Source of the DNA: Limnohabitans sp. Rim11
Lineage (GTDB): Bacteria; Pseudomonadota; Gammaproteobacteria; Burkholderiales; Burkholderiaceae_C
Assembly (NCBI RefSeq): GCF_001269365.1
Contig: NZ_CXOM01000004.1
Coordinates: 243,706-307,705, forward strand
DNA length: 64,000 bases
Direction of reading: 5' to 3'
Shown here in pieces: positions 19,891-28,967 of this stretch. Every line of letters begins with the position of its first letter. Positions within the stretch are counted from its first letter, which is position 1. The position numbers were made by a program, and so were the translations under genes. Below the pieces are notes generated by a model. That model did not search any database. It saw nothing but the letters and a program-made list of their open reading frames with translations, and had not been told where the DNA came from.

Positions 19891-20889
19891 TTAGTTGTTG
19901 TGGCTTTGCTTCTTGGACAAGATGTTCAAGATCAAAGCCACTCTTGCTTTTGAGGGGTTAAGTTCTTTGGCAATTTGAAAGACATGGTTAGGGGTTTGCA
20001 CAACAGGACCCTGATTGCAGCGGCTTGCAAGACAAATTTCTACCCCCCTAGTTTGAGCCTTCAACAAAGCCTCTTTGGTCACTTGACAGATAGAGCCATT
20101 GCCTGTGCCGGCCACCACCAAACCATCTACGCCAGCATCCAACAGCACTTCTACATGCTTAGCCGTGGCGTGAACGTGGTTCGTGATGATTTCAACCCAA
20201 GGCCATTCTGTTGGTAAAGCCAATGCTTGGATGGTCATTCCTTCATTCCATTGATTTTGGGGGCAGTTTTCCAAAGCCCCTTGCCGCCAATAGATTTGAT
20301 CGTCACGCATCTCTGCTACAGGTCCCCATTCACCAGAATCAAACGCATTCAAACGGGTTGGATGAACCTTTTGCACATACTGACTGTGATGAATTTCGCC
20401 GGCAGCCACTAGCCATACGCCTTGGCCCTCCAATTGGGATGCCGCATTCAATGCATCTCGCATATTTTGAGGGCCATCCGCATCCTTAAAGTTGGCGGGC
20501 CGCATGGCACAGGTCAACACAATCGGTTTGTTGTGTTGAACGACTTGTGACAAAAAATAGGCGGTTTCTTCTAGCGTATCCGTGCCATGTGTAATGACAA
20601 CTGAATGGACATCTGCCTGACTTAGCCAATGATCACATCGCAAGGCCAACCGGTGCCAGATGTCGAAATCCATGTCCTTGCTGTCAATTTGCGACACCTG
20701 TTCGGTATCAAATTGAAACCCAATTAAAGCTTCAGGCAAGGCCTGTGACTTGCCTGCTACCGCCTGCATCAGGTCGTGAATACTTCTCTGAGCGGCTTGA
20801 TAAGACAGCCCTTCGTTTTCGGAGTTCGACTCTCCGGCAATCGTTCCGCCTGTGCCTAAAACAACAATTTTTTGATTTTTTGCTTGCAT
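19891..20889 (-). CDS. Asparaginase (type I/II L-asparaginase family)
   Basis: Hydrolyses asparagine to aspartate and ammonia. The first catalytic motif GTGGTIAG is at 12-19 and the second, THGTDTLEETAYF, follows at about residue 100. No signal peptide precedes the core, so it is probably cytoplasmic. It has 332 residues. It is divergent from lexA; the two SOS boxes start only 12 bp upstream of its ATG. Confidence 0.92.
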   Translation of the reverse strand: MQAKNQKIVVLGTGGTIAGESNSENEGLSYQAAQRSIHDLMQAVAGKSQALPEALIGFQFDTEQVSQIDSKDMDFDIWHRLALRCDHWLSQADVHSVVITHGTDTLEETAYFLSQVVQHNKPIVLTCAMRPANFKDADGPQNMRDALNAASQLEGQGVWLVAAGEIHHSQYVQKVHPTRLNAFDSGEWGPVAEMRDDQIYWRQGALENCPQNQWNEGMTIQALALPTEWPWVEIITNHVHATAKHVEVLLDAGVDGLVVAGTGNGSICQVTKEALLKAQTRGVEICLASRCNQGPVVQTPNHVFQIAKELNPSKARVALILNILSKKQSHNN

Positions 20890-20900
20890 TTCTAAAAAGA

Positions 20901-20916
20901 CTGGTTAAAAATACAG
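20901..20916. promoter_or_regulatory. SOS box 1 (LexA operator)
   Basis: CTGGTTAAAAATACAG fits the CTG-N10-CAG LexA consensus exactly. With the second box 3 bp away it forms a tandem operator in the 83-bp space between asparaginase and lexA. Autoregulation of lexA through paired boxes is well known in E. coli. Confidence 0.88.
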
Positions 20917-20919
20917 TTA

Positions 20920-20935
20920 CTGGATAAGAAAACAG
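20920..20935. promoter_or_regulatory. SOS box 2 (LexA operator)
   Basis: CTGGATAAGAAAACAG, a second perfect CTG-N10-CAG site starting 19 bp after the first, 37 bp before the lexA ATG. Confidence 0.88.
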
Positions 20936-20972
20936 TGCCCTGCGAACTCAGACACCTCCAAAGGAACGCAAC

Positions 20973-21644
20973 ATGATCGATCACCCCAAGCTCACAGCTC
21001 GCCAACAGCAAATATTGGAACTCATCCAAAAAACAATTGCTGAAACTGGCGCGCCACCCACACGAGCAGAAATTGCCAATGTACTGGGTTTCAAGTCAGC
21101 CAACGCAGCGGAAGAGCATCTTCAGGCCTTGGCCCGAAAAGGGGCCATCGATTTGGTCAGTGGCACTTCCCGTGGCATTCGCCTTAAGGGCTCATCTCGC
21201 GATGGCATGCGGAATTCCACAGATTTGTTCAGCATGCCCTTGCCCGGATTTGCCCAATTGGCCTTGCCCCTCATTGGCCGCGTCGCTGCGGGTTCGCCCA
21301 TTTTGGCCCAAGAACACGTCGATCGCACCTACCACGTCGAAAGTCATTTGTTCCAAGAGCAACCCGACTATCTCCTTCGCGTCAGGGGCATGTCCATGCG
21401 CGATGCCGGCATCATGGACGGCGATTTACTGGCAGTCAAAGCTACGAAAGATGTCAGAAATGGGCAAATTGTGGTGGCCCGTTTGGGCGAAGAAGTCACC
21501 GTTAAGCGACTGCGCCGCCAACCCGATCGCATCGAATTACTTCCCGAAAATCCAGACTACCCCATCATTTTGGTCCAACCAGGCGAGCCCTTCGACATCG
21601 AAGGTTTGGCTGTGGGCCTCATTCGCAACACTCTCTTAATGTAA
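20973..21644 (+). CDS. lexA: LexA repressor, self-cleaving
   Basis: Master repressor of the SOS response. It has 223 residues with an N-terminal winged HTH ([35 protein letters not shown]). The autocleavage bond is Ala106-Gly107 (VAAGSP), with catalytic Ser141 (RGMSMRD) and Lys178 (EVTVKRL); the 37-residue Ser-Lys spacing equals that of E. coli LexA. Start ATG follows AAGGAA. The two upstream SOS boxes predict autoregulation. Confidence 0.97.
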   Translation: MIDHPKLTARQQQILELIQKTIAETGAPPTRAEIANVLGFKSANAAEEHLQALARKGAIDLVSGTSRGIRLKGSSRDGMRNSTDLFSMPLPGFAQLALPLIGRVAAGSPILAQEHVDRTYHVESHLFQEQPDYLLRVRGMSMRDAGIMDGDLLAVKATKDVRNGQIVVARLGEEVTVKRLRRQPDRIELLPENPDYPIILVQPGEPFDIEGLAVGLIRNTLLM

Positions 21645-21668
21645 TTTCACCTATTGCAAAGGCTCAAT

Positions 21669-21953
21669 ATGTCAATCGCCCTCTTTGGTATTTCCAGCAT
21701 TTACAACGGCATTCAAAAATTCATGAATGCCTCCGCCAACCTCCATCAAATTAGCGCCCAAGCTGCAAACAATGTCCAGTTTTCCAGTGCTACACAGCAA
21801 CGCGCCCTCCGAGTGGTCAGAATCGCCGAGCAAGGCGACGCCGCCCATTCCGCTGGTCGAATGGTCATCTCTGGCCGCATGGCCGATGTCTGCGCCGAAC
21901 TAGACCGTTTAGTCGCTTTAGAAGCCAAAAACAAGGGGGCTTTGCCTCACTGA
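21669..21953 (+). CDS. Hypothetical protein (94 aa)
   Basis: Not recognised. Starts at ATG 21669 (MSIALFGISSIYNGIQKF), 24 bp after lexA and reading the same way; an in-frame TTG 15 nt earlier is possible. The composition is mostly alpha-helical, Ala-rich, with a hydrophobic N-terminal third (residues 3-15) that is too short and polar for a clear TM helix. Codon use resembles its neighbours. Confidence 0.65.
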   Translation: MSIALFGISSIYNGIQKFMNASANLHQISAQAANNVQFSSATQQRALRVVRIAEQGDAAHSAGRMVISGRMADVCAELDRLVALEAKNKGALPH

Positions 21954-21982
21954 GCATTCCAAGTCAAGGCACAATAGTGCCT

Positions 21983-22990
21983 ATGAACATTGTGATCCTT
22001 GACGACTACCAAGATGTCGTCCGAAAACTCGATTGCGCATCCAAGTTAGATGCATACAGTGCCAAGGTCTATACCAATACGGTCAAAGGTTTGGGGCAAC
22101 TGTCTGTTCGACTCAAAGACGCAGATATTTTGGTTCTTATCAGAGAGCGCACGCACCTCAATCGGCAGCTCCTTGAAAAGCTACCTAAGCTCAAGCTTAT
22201 TTCTCAAACGGGTCATGCGGGCACACACATTGACCTTGAAGCATGTTCCGAACGTGGCATTGCCGTTGCACAAGGTACAGGCTCACCTTATGCTCCCGCC
22301 GAGCTCACCTGGGCTCTGGTCATGGCAGCGGCTCGCAGGTTGCCCCAATACATTGGCAACCTGAAGCATGGTGCTTGGCAACAATCAGGCCTTAAATCTG
22401 CGTCAATGCCCAGTAACTTTGGTTTGGGCACGGTCCTCAGGGGCCGAACATTTGGCGTCTGGGGCTACGGAAAAATAGGTCAGTTGGTTGCCGGATATGC
22501 CAAGGCTTTTGGTATGCAAGTCGTCGTTTGGGGCAGTGAAACCTCGCGCGACAAAGCCGTCAAAGATGGCTTCATACCCGCATCAAGCCGTGAAGCATTT
22601 TTTGAACAATGTGACATTTTGTCTTTGCACTTGCGACTCAACGATGCAACACGTGGCATCGTTACGCTTGAAGATTTGTCGCGCATGAAAACCAGCGCCT
22701 TGATTGTCAACACCTCTCGCGCTGAGTTGATTGAGCCTGACGCCCTCATCAGCGCCCTGAACCGCGGCCGTCCCGGCCTTGCCGCCATCGATGTCTTTGA
22801 ACACGAGCCTATCCTTCAAGGACACGCTTTGTTGCGCTTAGAAAATTGTATTTGCACACCTCACATCGGCTACGTCGAAAAAGACACCTACGAGTTGTAC
22901 TTCAATGCAGCATTTGACAACGTGGTGAACTTCATCAAAGGCACACCCACCAACATTGTCAATCCAGGCGCTTTGCAGGTCAGAAGATAG
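21983..22990 (+). CDS. D-2-hydroxyacid dehydrogenase family protein
   Basis: NAD-dependent D-isomer-specific 2-hydroxyacid dehydrogenase, 335 residues from ATG 21983. The catalytic domain comes first (LISQTGHAGTHIDLEAC), then the Rossmann core GVWGYGKIGQLVAGYAKAFGM, NTSRAELIEPDAL (substrate Arg region), DVFEHEPI (Glu) and TPHIGYVEKDTYE (catalytic His). Closest in style to the plant-type and phosphoglycerate-dehydrogenase-like group; substrate unknown. Confidence 0.88.
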   Translation: MNIVILDDYQDVVRKLDCASKLDAYSAKVYTNTVKGLGQLSVRLKDADILVLIRERTHLNRQLLEKLPKLKLISQTGHAGTHIDLEACSERGIAVAQGTGSPYAPAELTWALVMAAARRLPQYIGNLKHGAWQQSGLKSASMPSNFGLGTVLRGRTFGVWGYGKIGQLVAGYAKAFGMQVVVWGSETSRDKAVKDGFIPASSREAFFEQCDILSLHLRLNDATRGIVTLEDLSRMKTSALIVNTSRAELIEPDALISALNRGRPGLAAIDVFEHEPILQGHALLRLENCICTPHIGYVEKDTYELYFNAAFDNVVNFIKGTPTNIVNPGALQVRR

Positions 22991-23064
22991 ATCTTCAAGA
23001 TTTCTATCTTTTTGACAAATCGCTCTGAAGATTTAATGTTTTTTTCAATTTTAGATTTCTCTTT

Positions 23065-24585
23065 ATGACAACCGTTTTCAAACAAGTTGCCGTCATTGGC
23101 GCAGGCGCCATGGGCCGTGGCATTGCCCAAATTGCAGCGCAAGCAGGCAGTCAAGTTTGGCTTTACGACACACAAGCTGACGCAACACTCAAAGCCAAAG
23201 ATGCAGTCCACGCAGTGTGGGACACATTGGCTTCCAAAGGTCGACTGGACGCAGAAACAGTGGCGCGCTACAAAGCACAGTTGCACACGGCCAGCTCGCT
23301 GGTAGATCTAAAAACTTGCGAGTTGGTGGTCGAGGCCATTGTTGAACGCTTGGACATCAAGAAAAGTTTGTTCGTTGAACTGGAAAACGTTCTGTCTGAA
23401 ACTGCCGTGTTGGTCACTAACACATCGTCCTTGTCTGTAACCGCTATTGCAGCTGCCTTAAAGCGTCCTGCACACTTTGCGGGCTACCACTTCTTCAACC
23501 CCGTGCCTCTCATGAAAGTAGTTGAAGTGATCGCGGGCCTGAAGACGTCCCCAGAAGTTTGCGAACGCCTCACCCAGTTTGCCAAACAAATGGGCCATAC
23601 CCCCGTTCAGGCCAACGACACCCCTGGTTTCATCGTCAATCATGCAGGCCGCGGCTATGGTACCGAGGCGCTGCGCATTGTGTCTGAAGGCGTAGCAGAT
23701 TTCGCCACCATCGATCGCATTTTGAAAGACCAAGTTGGCTTCAAACTTGGCCCCTTTGAGTTGTTTGATTTGACCGCCTTGGATGTGTCCCATCCTGTCA
23801 TGGAGTCCATTTACAACCAGTACTACCAAGAACCCAGATACCGTCCCAGTGTTATCACGGCTCAGCGCTTGGCAGGCGGTGTCGTTGGCAAAAAAGTAGG
23901 CGAAGGTTTCTACACCTATACCGATGGCAAAGCCAATGTCAGTCCCGAACCACCCGTGCCACATGTCACCGAATTTCCTCCAGTTTGGGTTTCACCTAGG
24001 GCATCAAGGCGCTTAGAACTTTTGCAACTGCTCAAGGATTTGGGCGCCACCATTGAAACAGGTGCCTCACCTTCACCCAACGCATTGACGCTGGTGGCTC
24101 CATTGGGTTTTGACGTCACAACAGTTGCGGTCGTTGAACGCTTAGACCCTGCACGAACGGTGGGCATTGACATGTTGTTTGACGATGCCGCTACCAAACG
24201 TCGCGTCTTGGCCACCAACCCAGCCACTCGCTCTGACATGCGAGATGCCGCGCACGCCTTGTTTGCCAAAGATGGCAAAGCAGTGAGTGTCATTCGCGAC
24301 AGCGGTGGCTTCATCACCCAACGCGTGGTGGCCAACATCGTGAACATCGCCGCTGACATGTGCCAACAAAGAGTTTGCACACCGCAAGACTTGGATGTGG
24401 CTGTCACACTCGGCTTGGGTTATCCCGTTGGCCCATTGGCCTTGGGCAACAAATTGGGCCCTACCAACGTTTTGGAAGTGCTATTTAATTTGCAAACGGT
24501 TTATGGCGATCCACGTTATCGCCCTAGCCCCTGGTTGCGTCGTCGCGGCGCCATCGGTTTGTCTTTGTTGCACACAGAGGATTGA
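23065..24585 (+). CDS. paaH: 3-hydroxyacyl-CoA dehydrogenase (PaaH/PaaC type)
   Basis: Oxidises 3-hydroxyacyl-CoA with NAD. It has 506 residues: an N-terminal Rossmann domain (VIGAGAMGRGIAQIAAQAG), catalytic-region HFFNPVPLMKVVEVI, NDTPGFIVNHAGRGYGTEALR, then a second 3HCDH C-terminal domain (DSGGFITQRVVANIVNIAADM) ending in GDPRYRPSPWLRRR. This two-C-domain architecture is that of PaaH from phenylacetate catabolism. No other paa genes are nearby, so general beta-oxidation is also possible. Confidence 0.9.
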   Translation: MTTVFKQVAVIGAGAMGRGIAQIAAQAGSQVWLYDTQADATLKAKDAVHAVWDTLASKGRLDAETVARYKAQLHTASSLVDLKTCELVVEAIVERLDIKKSLFVELENVLSETAVLVTNTSSLSVTAIAAALKRPAHFAGYHFFNPVPLMKVVEVIAGLKTSPEVCERLTQFAKQMGHTPVQANDTPGFIVNHAGRGYGTEALRIVSEGVADFATIDRILKDQVGFKLGPFELFDLTALDVSHPVMESIYNQYYQEPRYRPSVITAQRLAGGVVGKKVGEGFYTYTDGKANVSPEPPVPHVTEFPPVWVSPRASRRLELLQLLKDLGATIETGASPSPNALTLVAPLGFDVTTVAVVERLDPARTVGIDMLFDDAATKRRVLATNPATRSDMRDAAHALFAKDGKAVSVIRDSGGFITQRVVANIVNIAADMCQQRVCTPQDLDVAVTLGLGYPVGPLALGNKLGPTNVLEVLFNLQTVYGDPRYRPSPWLRRRGAIGLSLLHTED

Positions 24586-24589
24586 GGAC

Positions 24590-25369
24590 ATGTCATCTCA
24601 ACTGCTCAGCACCAGCGAAGGCGCCACGCTCATTCTGACCCTGAGCAATCCCGAGCATCGAAATGCACTGGGCCCAGAAATGTATGCGGCAGGGGTTGAA
24701 GCCTTGAACGTGGCTGAAAGCAGCGCCGACATTCGAAGTGTGGTCATCACGGGCGAAGGGGGTGTTTTCAGTGCGGGTGGCAACCTTCAACGATTGCAAA
24801 ACAACCGTCAGATGCCCCCAGAACATCAAGCTCAAAGTATCGAGGGCTTGCACAATTGGATTGAAGCCATTCGCGCATTTCCAAAACCCGTATTGGCCGC
24901 TGTGGAGGGTCCTGCAGCAGGTGCTGGTTTTTCATTGGCCCTGGCTTGCGACCTCATCATTGCGGCCCGCAACAGTGTGTTTGTCATGGCCTACAGCAAT
25001 ATCGCTTTGTCGCCGGATGGCGGTGCCAGCTGGAGCTTGACGCGCTCACTGCCGCGTCAATTGGCCACAGAATTGCTCATGCTGGGAGAACGCATAGGTG
25101 CCGAAAAGTTACACGATTTGGGCGTCGTCAATCGCGTTTGCGAACCGGGTCAGGCCTTGGGTACAGCCCTAACTTTGGCAGAGCAACTCAACAAACGCGC
25201 CCCCAATGCCTTGACCAGCATCAAAGAATTGCTCTCTGAAGCAGATGCCGCTGCTTTGAACAAACAACTTGCCTTAGAACGTGATCATTTCGTTAAAAAC
25301 TTGCACCACGTCAACGGCGGCATTGGGATCAATGCATTTTTAAACAAAGAAAAACCGCAGTTCGAATGA
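24590..25369 (+). CDS. Enoyl-CoA hydratase/isomerase family protein
   Basis: Crotonase-fold protein of 259 residues, starting ATG 24590 right after the upstream dehydrogenase (4-nt gap, GAGGACATG). The oxyanion-hole motif GEGGVFSAGGNLQ is followed by EGPAAGAGFSLALACDLI and FVMAYSNIALSPDGG. Asp in SPDGG occupies the site of the isomerase/PaaG-type acidic residue. Likely acts with the 3-hydroxyacyl-CoA dehydrogenase. Hydratase versus isomerase is not decided. Confidence 0.9.
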   Translation: MSSQLLSTSEGATLILTLSNPEHRNALGPEMYAAGVEALNVAESSADIRSVVITGEGGVFSAGGNLQRLQNNRQMPPEHQAQSIEGLHNWIEAIRAFPKPVLAAVEGPAAGAGFSLALACDLIIAARNSVFVMAYSNIALSPDGGASWSLTRSLPRQLATELLMLGERIGAEKLHDLGVVNRVCEPGQALGTALTLAEQLNKRAPNALTSIKELLSEADAAALNKQLALERDHFVKNLHHVNGGIGINAFLNKEKPQFE

Positions 25370-25428
25370 TGCGCATGGGGTCTCCCAGGCGACAAAATTC
25401 TCATTAGCAGTCACTCAAAAGACACATC

Positions 25429-26148
25429 ATGGACGAACCCATTCTTACGATGGAGGAAAGAGAAGCCATCAACGCAGGTCGTTGGTTCTCAACACTTTCA
25501 CCTTCACTCAGACACGACATTCTCCGATGCGCTTACGTCAAACGATACAAAGACGGCGAACTGATTGCTTCTCGCGGCGAGCCGCCAGAGCAATGGATTG
25601 CGTGCGCCAAAGGCGCCGTGCGTGTCAGTTCAACTTCTGTATCGGGCAAACAAATTACACTGACCTATGTCGAGCCAGGCATTTGGTTTGGCGACGTCTC
25701 GATCTTCGACGGCGACCGGCGCACGCACGATGTGTACGCACATGGCGAGACCACCACACTCAATGTGGCCAAAGCCGACTTCAAAAAAATTCTAGATACG
25801 CACATCGAACTCTACGATGCTATGCTGCGCTTGCACGCAAGACGCATACGTCAACTGTTCGGCCTGGTAGAAGATCTGAACACCCTGCCCTTGCGCGCTC
25901 GCTTGGCCAAACAGCTCAATCACTTGGTTCGAAGTTATGGTGTGCCGAGTCTTTCAGATGCCAAGGCCATTCGCATCAGTTTGCAGTTGGCTCAAGAGGA
26001 ATTGGCCCAATTGTTGGGCGCATCCAGACAACGCGTCAATCAAGAGCTCAAACAAATGGAGCGCGAAAATGTCATCAAAATAGAGCCCAGCGGCTTAACA
26101 ATTTTGGATCGACAAGCCTTGCTCAAAATTGTCAATTCAGACATCTGA
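25429..26148 (+). CDS. Crp/Fnr family transcriptional regulator
   Basis: 239 residues. The cyclic-nucleotide-binding-like beta-roll (about 30-140, LIASRGEPPEQWIACAKG, GIWFGDVSIFDG) precedes a C-terminal winged HTH (ISLQLAQEELAQLLGASRQ, RVNQELKQMERENVIKI). There is no N-terminal Cys cluster, so it is not an oxygen-sensing Fnr. It sits between the two acyl-CoA gene pairs and may control them; no operator was identified. Confidence 0.9.
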   Translation: MDEPILTMEEREAINAGRWFSTLSPSLRHDILRCAYVKRYKDGELIASRGEPPEQWIACAKGAVRVSSTSVSGKQITLTYVEPGIWFGDVSIFDGDRRTHDVYAHGETTTLNVAKADFKKILDTHIELYDAMLRLHARRIRQLFGLVEDLNTLPLRARLAKQLNHLVRSYGVPSLSDAKAIRISLQLAQEELAQLLGASRQRVNQELKQMERENVIKIEPSGLTILDRQALLKIVNSDI

Positions 26149-26196
26149 CTTTCCAATTCCATCTTGACAATTTGCTAAACAACGGTGGTATCTCCC

Positions 26197-27282
26197 ATGA
26201 GCCAGTTTGAACACTTTGAGGGCACTCGCCCTGTGACCGGTAGTCATGTATTTGACGTTCAAATCCTTGAACAGTGGCTTGCCTCAAGACTTCAAGATTT
26301 TGAAGGCCCCCTCACAGTAGAAATGTTCAAAGGGGGGCAGTCCAACCCCACCTACAAACTACTGACACCCAAGCGCGCTTATGTGATGCGCGCCAAACCA
26401 GGGCCTGTTGCTAAACTGCTTCCTTCTGCGCACGCCATCGAACGCGAATTCGCAGTCATGAGCGGTTTATCGGGGACAGCGGTTCCAGTGGCACAAATGC
26501 ATGTACTGTGCGAAGACGAGTCAATCATTGGGCGTGCCTTCTATGTCATGGAATTTGTAGCTGGACGTGTCTTGTGGGATCAGTCCTTACCCCAAATGAA
26601 CAACGCTCAGAGGAGCGAGATCTATGACGAAATGAATCGCGTTATTGCTGCGCTGCATTCCGTTGACTTTGCCAAACAAGGCTTGGCAAATTATGGCAAG
26701 CCCGGCAGTTACATTGAGCGACAAATTGGCCGCTGGAGCAAGCAGTACGACGCATCACGCACCCAAGACATTCCTGAAATGGACAAGCTCATGGCATGGT
26801 TGCCTGCCAACATGCCCAACAGCGCCAAGGACCAGAGTCTTGTCAGCATTGTTCATGGCGATTTCAGATTAGACAATTTGATGTTTCATTCAACACAGCC
26901 CAAGGTATTGGCCGTGTTAGATTGGGAACTCTCCACTTTAGGTCACCCCCTTGCAGACTTCAGCTACCACTGCATGTCTTGGCACATCAAGCCAGGCTCA
27001 TTCAGAGGCATTGGTGGCTTAGACCACCAAGCTTTGGGAATTCCAACCGAGGCAGAATACATTGAGCGCTATTGCCAACGCACAGGCTTTACAACGCCAG
27101 AAAAATTGGCCGTTGATTGGAGTTTCTACATGGCCTACAACCTGTTCCGAATGGCGGCCATTCTTCAAGGCATTGCAAAGCGCGTTGAAGCCGGAACAGC
27201 TTCGAGCGAACAAGCCAAGGCTTCAGGCGCAGGCGCCAAACCCATGGCCGAATTGGCATGGCAAATTGCAGCGCAAGCTTAA
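26197..27282 (+). CDS. Phosphotransferase family protein (APH fold, ACAD10/11 kinase-like)
   Basis: Kinase of the aminoglycoside phosphotransferase fold, 361 residues from ATG 26197. The Gly-rich loop GGQSNPTYKL is followed by catalytic HGDFRLDN (His220, Asp222, Asn227) and the Mg-binding DWE at 242-244. In human ACAD10/11 and bacterial LvaA this domain phosphorylates the 4-hydroxyl of 4-hydroxyacyl-CoA. Here it is immediately followed by an ACAD10/11-like dehydrogenase, supporting such a role rather than antibiotic resistance. Confidence 0.88.
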   Translation: MSQFEHFEGTRPVTGSHVFDVQILEQWLASRLQDFEGPLTVEMFKGGQSNPTYKLLTPKRAYVMRAKPGPVAKLLPSAHAIEREFAVMSGLSGTAVPVAQMHVLCEDESIIGRAFYVMEFVAGRVLWDQSLPQMNNAQRSEIYDEMNRVIAALHSVDFAKQGLANYGKPGSYIERQIGRWSKQYDASRTQDIPEMDKLMAWLPANMPNSAKDQSLVSIVHGDFRLDNLMFHSTQPKVLAVLDWELSTLGHPLADFSYHCMSWHIKPGSFRGIGGLDHQALGIPTEAEYIERYCQRTGFTTPEKLAVDWSFYMAYNLFRMAAILQGIAKRVEAGTASSEQAKASGAGAKPMAELAWQIAAQA

Positions 27283-27309
27283 TTTTTAAGATTTAACAGG
27301 AGACACTCT

Positions 27310-28569
27310 ATGCAATTCGAATATTCTGACAAAGTCAAAGACATGCAAGCACGCTTGCTGGCTTTCATGGATGAGCACATTTATCCAAACGAAGCGCGTT
27401 TTTTCAAAGAGATTGAAGAAAACCGCGCCAAGGGCAATGCATGGATTCCCACAAAAATTGTGGAGGAACTTAAACCATTGGCACAAAAAGCTGGCTTGTG
27501 GAATCTGTTCTTGCCCAAATCTAATCGTGCCCCACAGGGTTTGTCCAATTTGGAATACGCGCCTATGTGCGAAATCATGGGACGAGTTCCTTTTGCTGCT
27601 GAAGTTTTTAACTGCTCAGCACCTGACACTGGCAACATGGAAACTTTTGAGCGCTACGCCAGTGAAAAACTCAAAGACAAATGGCTTGAGCCTTTGCTTC
27701 GCGGTGAAATTCGCTCTGCTTTCTTAATGACTGAGCCCGATGTGGCTTCATCTGACGCCACCAACATCCAATGCGAAATTCGTCGTGAAGGCGATGAATA
27801 CGTGATCAATGGCCGTAAATGGTGGTCCTCTGGTGCTGGCGATCCAAGATGCGCTGTCTACATCGTCATGGGAAAAACAGACCCTGAAGCTGGACGCCAC
27901 CAACAACAGTCCATGATCATTGTGCCAGCCAATTCTCCAGGCATTAAGGTGGTTCGAGCCTTGTCTGTGTTTGGCTACGACGATGCGCCACATGGCCATA
28001 TGGAAGTGGTTCTCAAAGATGTGAGAGTTCCAGTGGGCAATATGTTGTTGGGTGAAGGTCGTGGCTTTGAGATTGCACAAGGTCGCCTTGGCCCAGGACG
28101 TATTCACCATTGCATGAGAACCATTGGAATTTCAGAACGCGCACTTGAGTTGATGTGCAAACGACTGAACAGTCGTGTGGCGTTTGGCATGCAAGTTTCC
28201 AAACAAACCGTTTGGCAGGAGCGTATTGCAGAGTCACGTTGCATGATTGAACAAGCCCGCTTGCTGACTTTGAAAGCGGCATACATGATGGACACTGTGG
28301 GTAACAAAATTGCCAAGGCTGAAATTGCCATGATCAAAATTGTCGCGCCTCAAATGGCTTGCCAAATCATTGATTGGGCCATTCAAGCTCATGGCGCGGG
28401 TGGTTTGAGTCAAGATTTCCCTTTAGCTTATGCTTACGCACACCAGCGAACCCTTCGCTTCGCAGATGGTCCAGACGAAGTACACCGCAACTCTCTGGCC
28501 AAACTTGAATTGGCCAAACACATGCTGGTGCCTGGTGACGTAGAAATGCCAATCACGCGCGGTTCTTAA
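27310..28569 (+). CDS. Acyl-CoA dehydrogenase, ACAD10/11-like
   Basis: FAD acyl-CoA dehydrogenase of 419 residues. Signatures are [17 protein letters not shown] (FAD/substrate region), the family-specific [41 protein letters not shown] and [18 protein letters not shown]. The WWSSGAG and DGPDEVH elements are characteristic of ACAD10/11 and LvaC rather than short-chain enzymes. Start ATG follows AGGAG, 27 bp after the kinase gene. Probable partner of that kinase in 4-hydroxyacid breakdown (inference). Confidence 0.92.
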   Translation: MQFEYSDKVKDMQARLLAFMDEHIYPNEARFFKEIEENRAKGNAWIPTKIVEELKPLAQKAGLWNLFLPKSNRAPQGLSNLEYAPMCEIMGRVPFAAEVFNCSAPDTGNMETFERYASEKLKDKWLEPLLRGEIRSAFLMTEPDVASSDATNIQCEIRREGDEYVINGRKWWSSGAGDPRCAVYIVMGKTDPEAGRHQQQSMIIVPANSPGIKVVRALSVFGYDDAPHGHMEVVLKDVRVPVGNMLLGEGRGFEIAQGRLGPGRIHHCMRTIGISERALELMCKRLNSRVAFGMQVSKQTVWQERIAESRCMIEQARLLTLKAAYMMDTVGNKIAKAEIAMIKIVAPQMACQIIDWAIQAHGAGGLSQDFPLAYAYAHQRTLRFADGPDEVHRNSLAKLELAKHMLVPGDVEMPITRGS

Positions 28570-28683
28570 TTCTCAGCCAATCCGTGAGTTAACTTTTTCT
28601 ATCAAGTCCGATGGAATTTCTGAAGAACTTTTTCATCAATTTTTCAGATTTCCACTGATCCCGCATTAGAATATGAGGCTTGT

Positions 28684-28760
<77 letters not shown>

Positions 28761-28768
28761 TTCATCCT

Positions 28769-28804
28769 AAAAGGCCCTACCATCATGGTTTCAGGGCCTT
28801 TTTT
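28769..28804 (+). terminator. Terminator between tRNA-Pro and tRNA-Arg
   Basis: Inverted repeat AAAAGGCCCT (28769-28778) / AGGGCCTTTT (28793-28802) with further T residues, ending only 2 nt before tRNA-Arg. It would end tRNA-Pro transcription. Confidence 0.75.
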
Positions 28805-28806
28805 AT

Positions 28807-28883
28807 CTGCCCGTAGCTCAACTGGATAGAGCAACGGCCTTCTAAGCCGTAGGTCGGGGGTTCGAGTCCCTCCGGGCAGGCCA
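28807..28883 (+). tRNA. tRNA-Arg (anticodon TCT)
   Basis: 77 nt with encoded CCA. The acceptor CTGCCCG pairs with CGGGCAG, the anticodon stem is ACGGC/GCCGT with loop CTTCTAA (anticodon TCT), and the T-arm has GGTTCGAGTCC. Confidence 0.96.
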
Positions 28884-28967
28884 TCTTCCGATTTCATGCA
28901 TAAGGGTTTTGCCTAGCATTTTCGCCTTCAGATATGCAACATAATGCATCTTATAAGGAGATTATTC

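Noticed and set aside
25482..26210. 242-codon rightward frame
   Set aside because: Out-of-frame copy over the Crp/Fnr gene, Arg/Gln/His-rich and without a start site.
26197..27282. Aminoglycoside resistance gene
   Set aside because: The APH fold is present, but the neighbour is an ACAD10/11-like dehydrogenase and the pair matches lipid-type hydroxyacid kinases rather than resistance enzymes.
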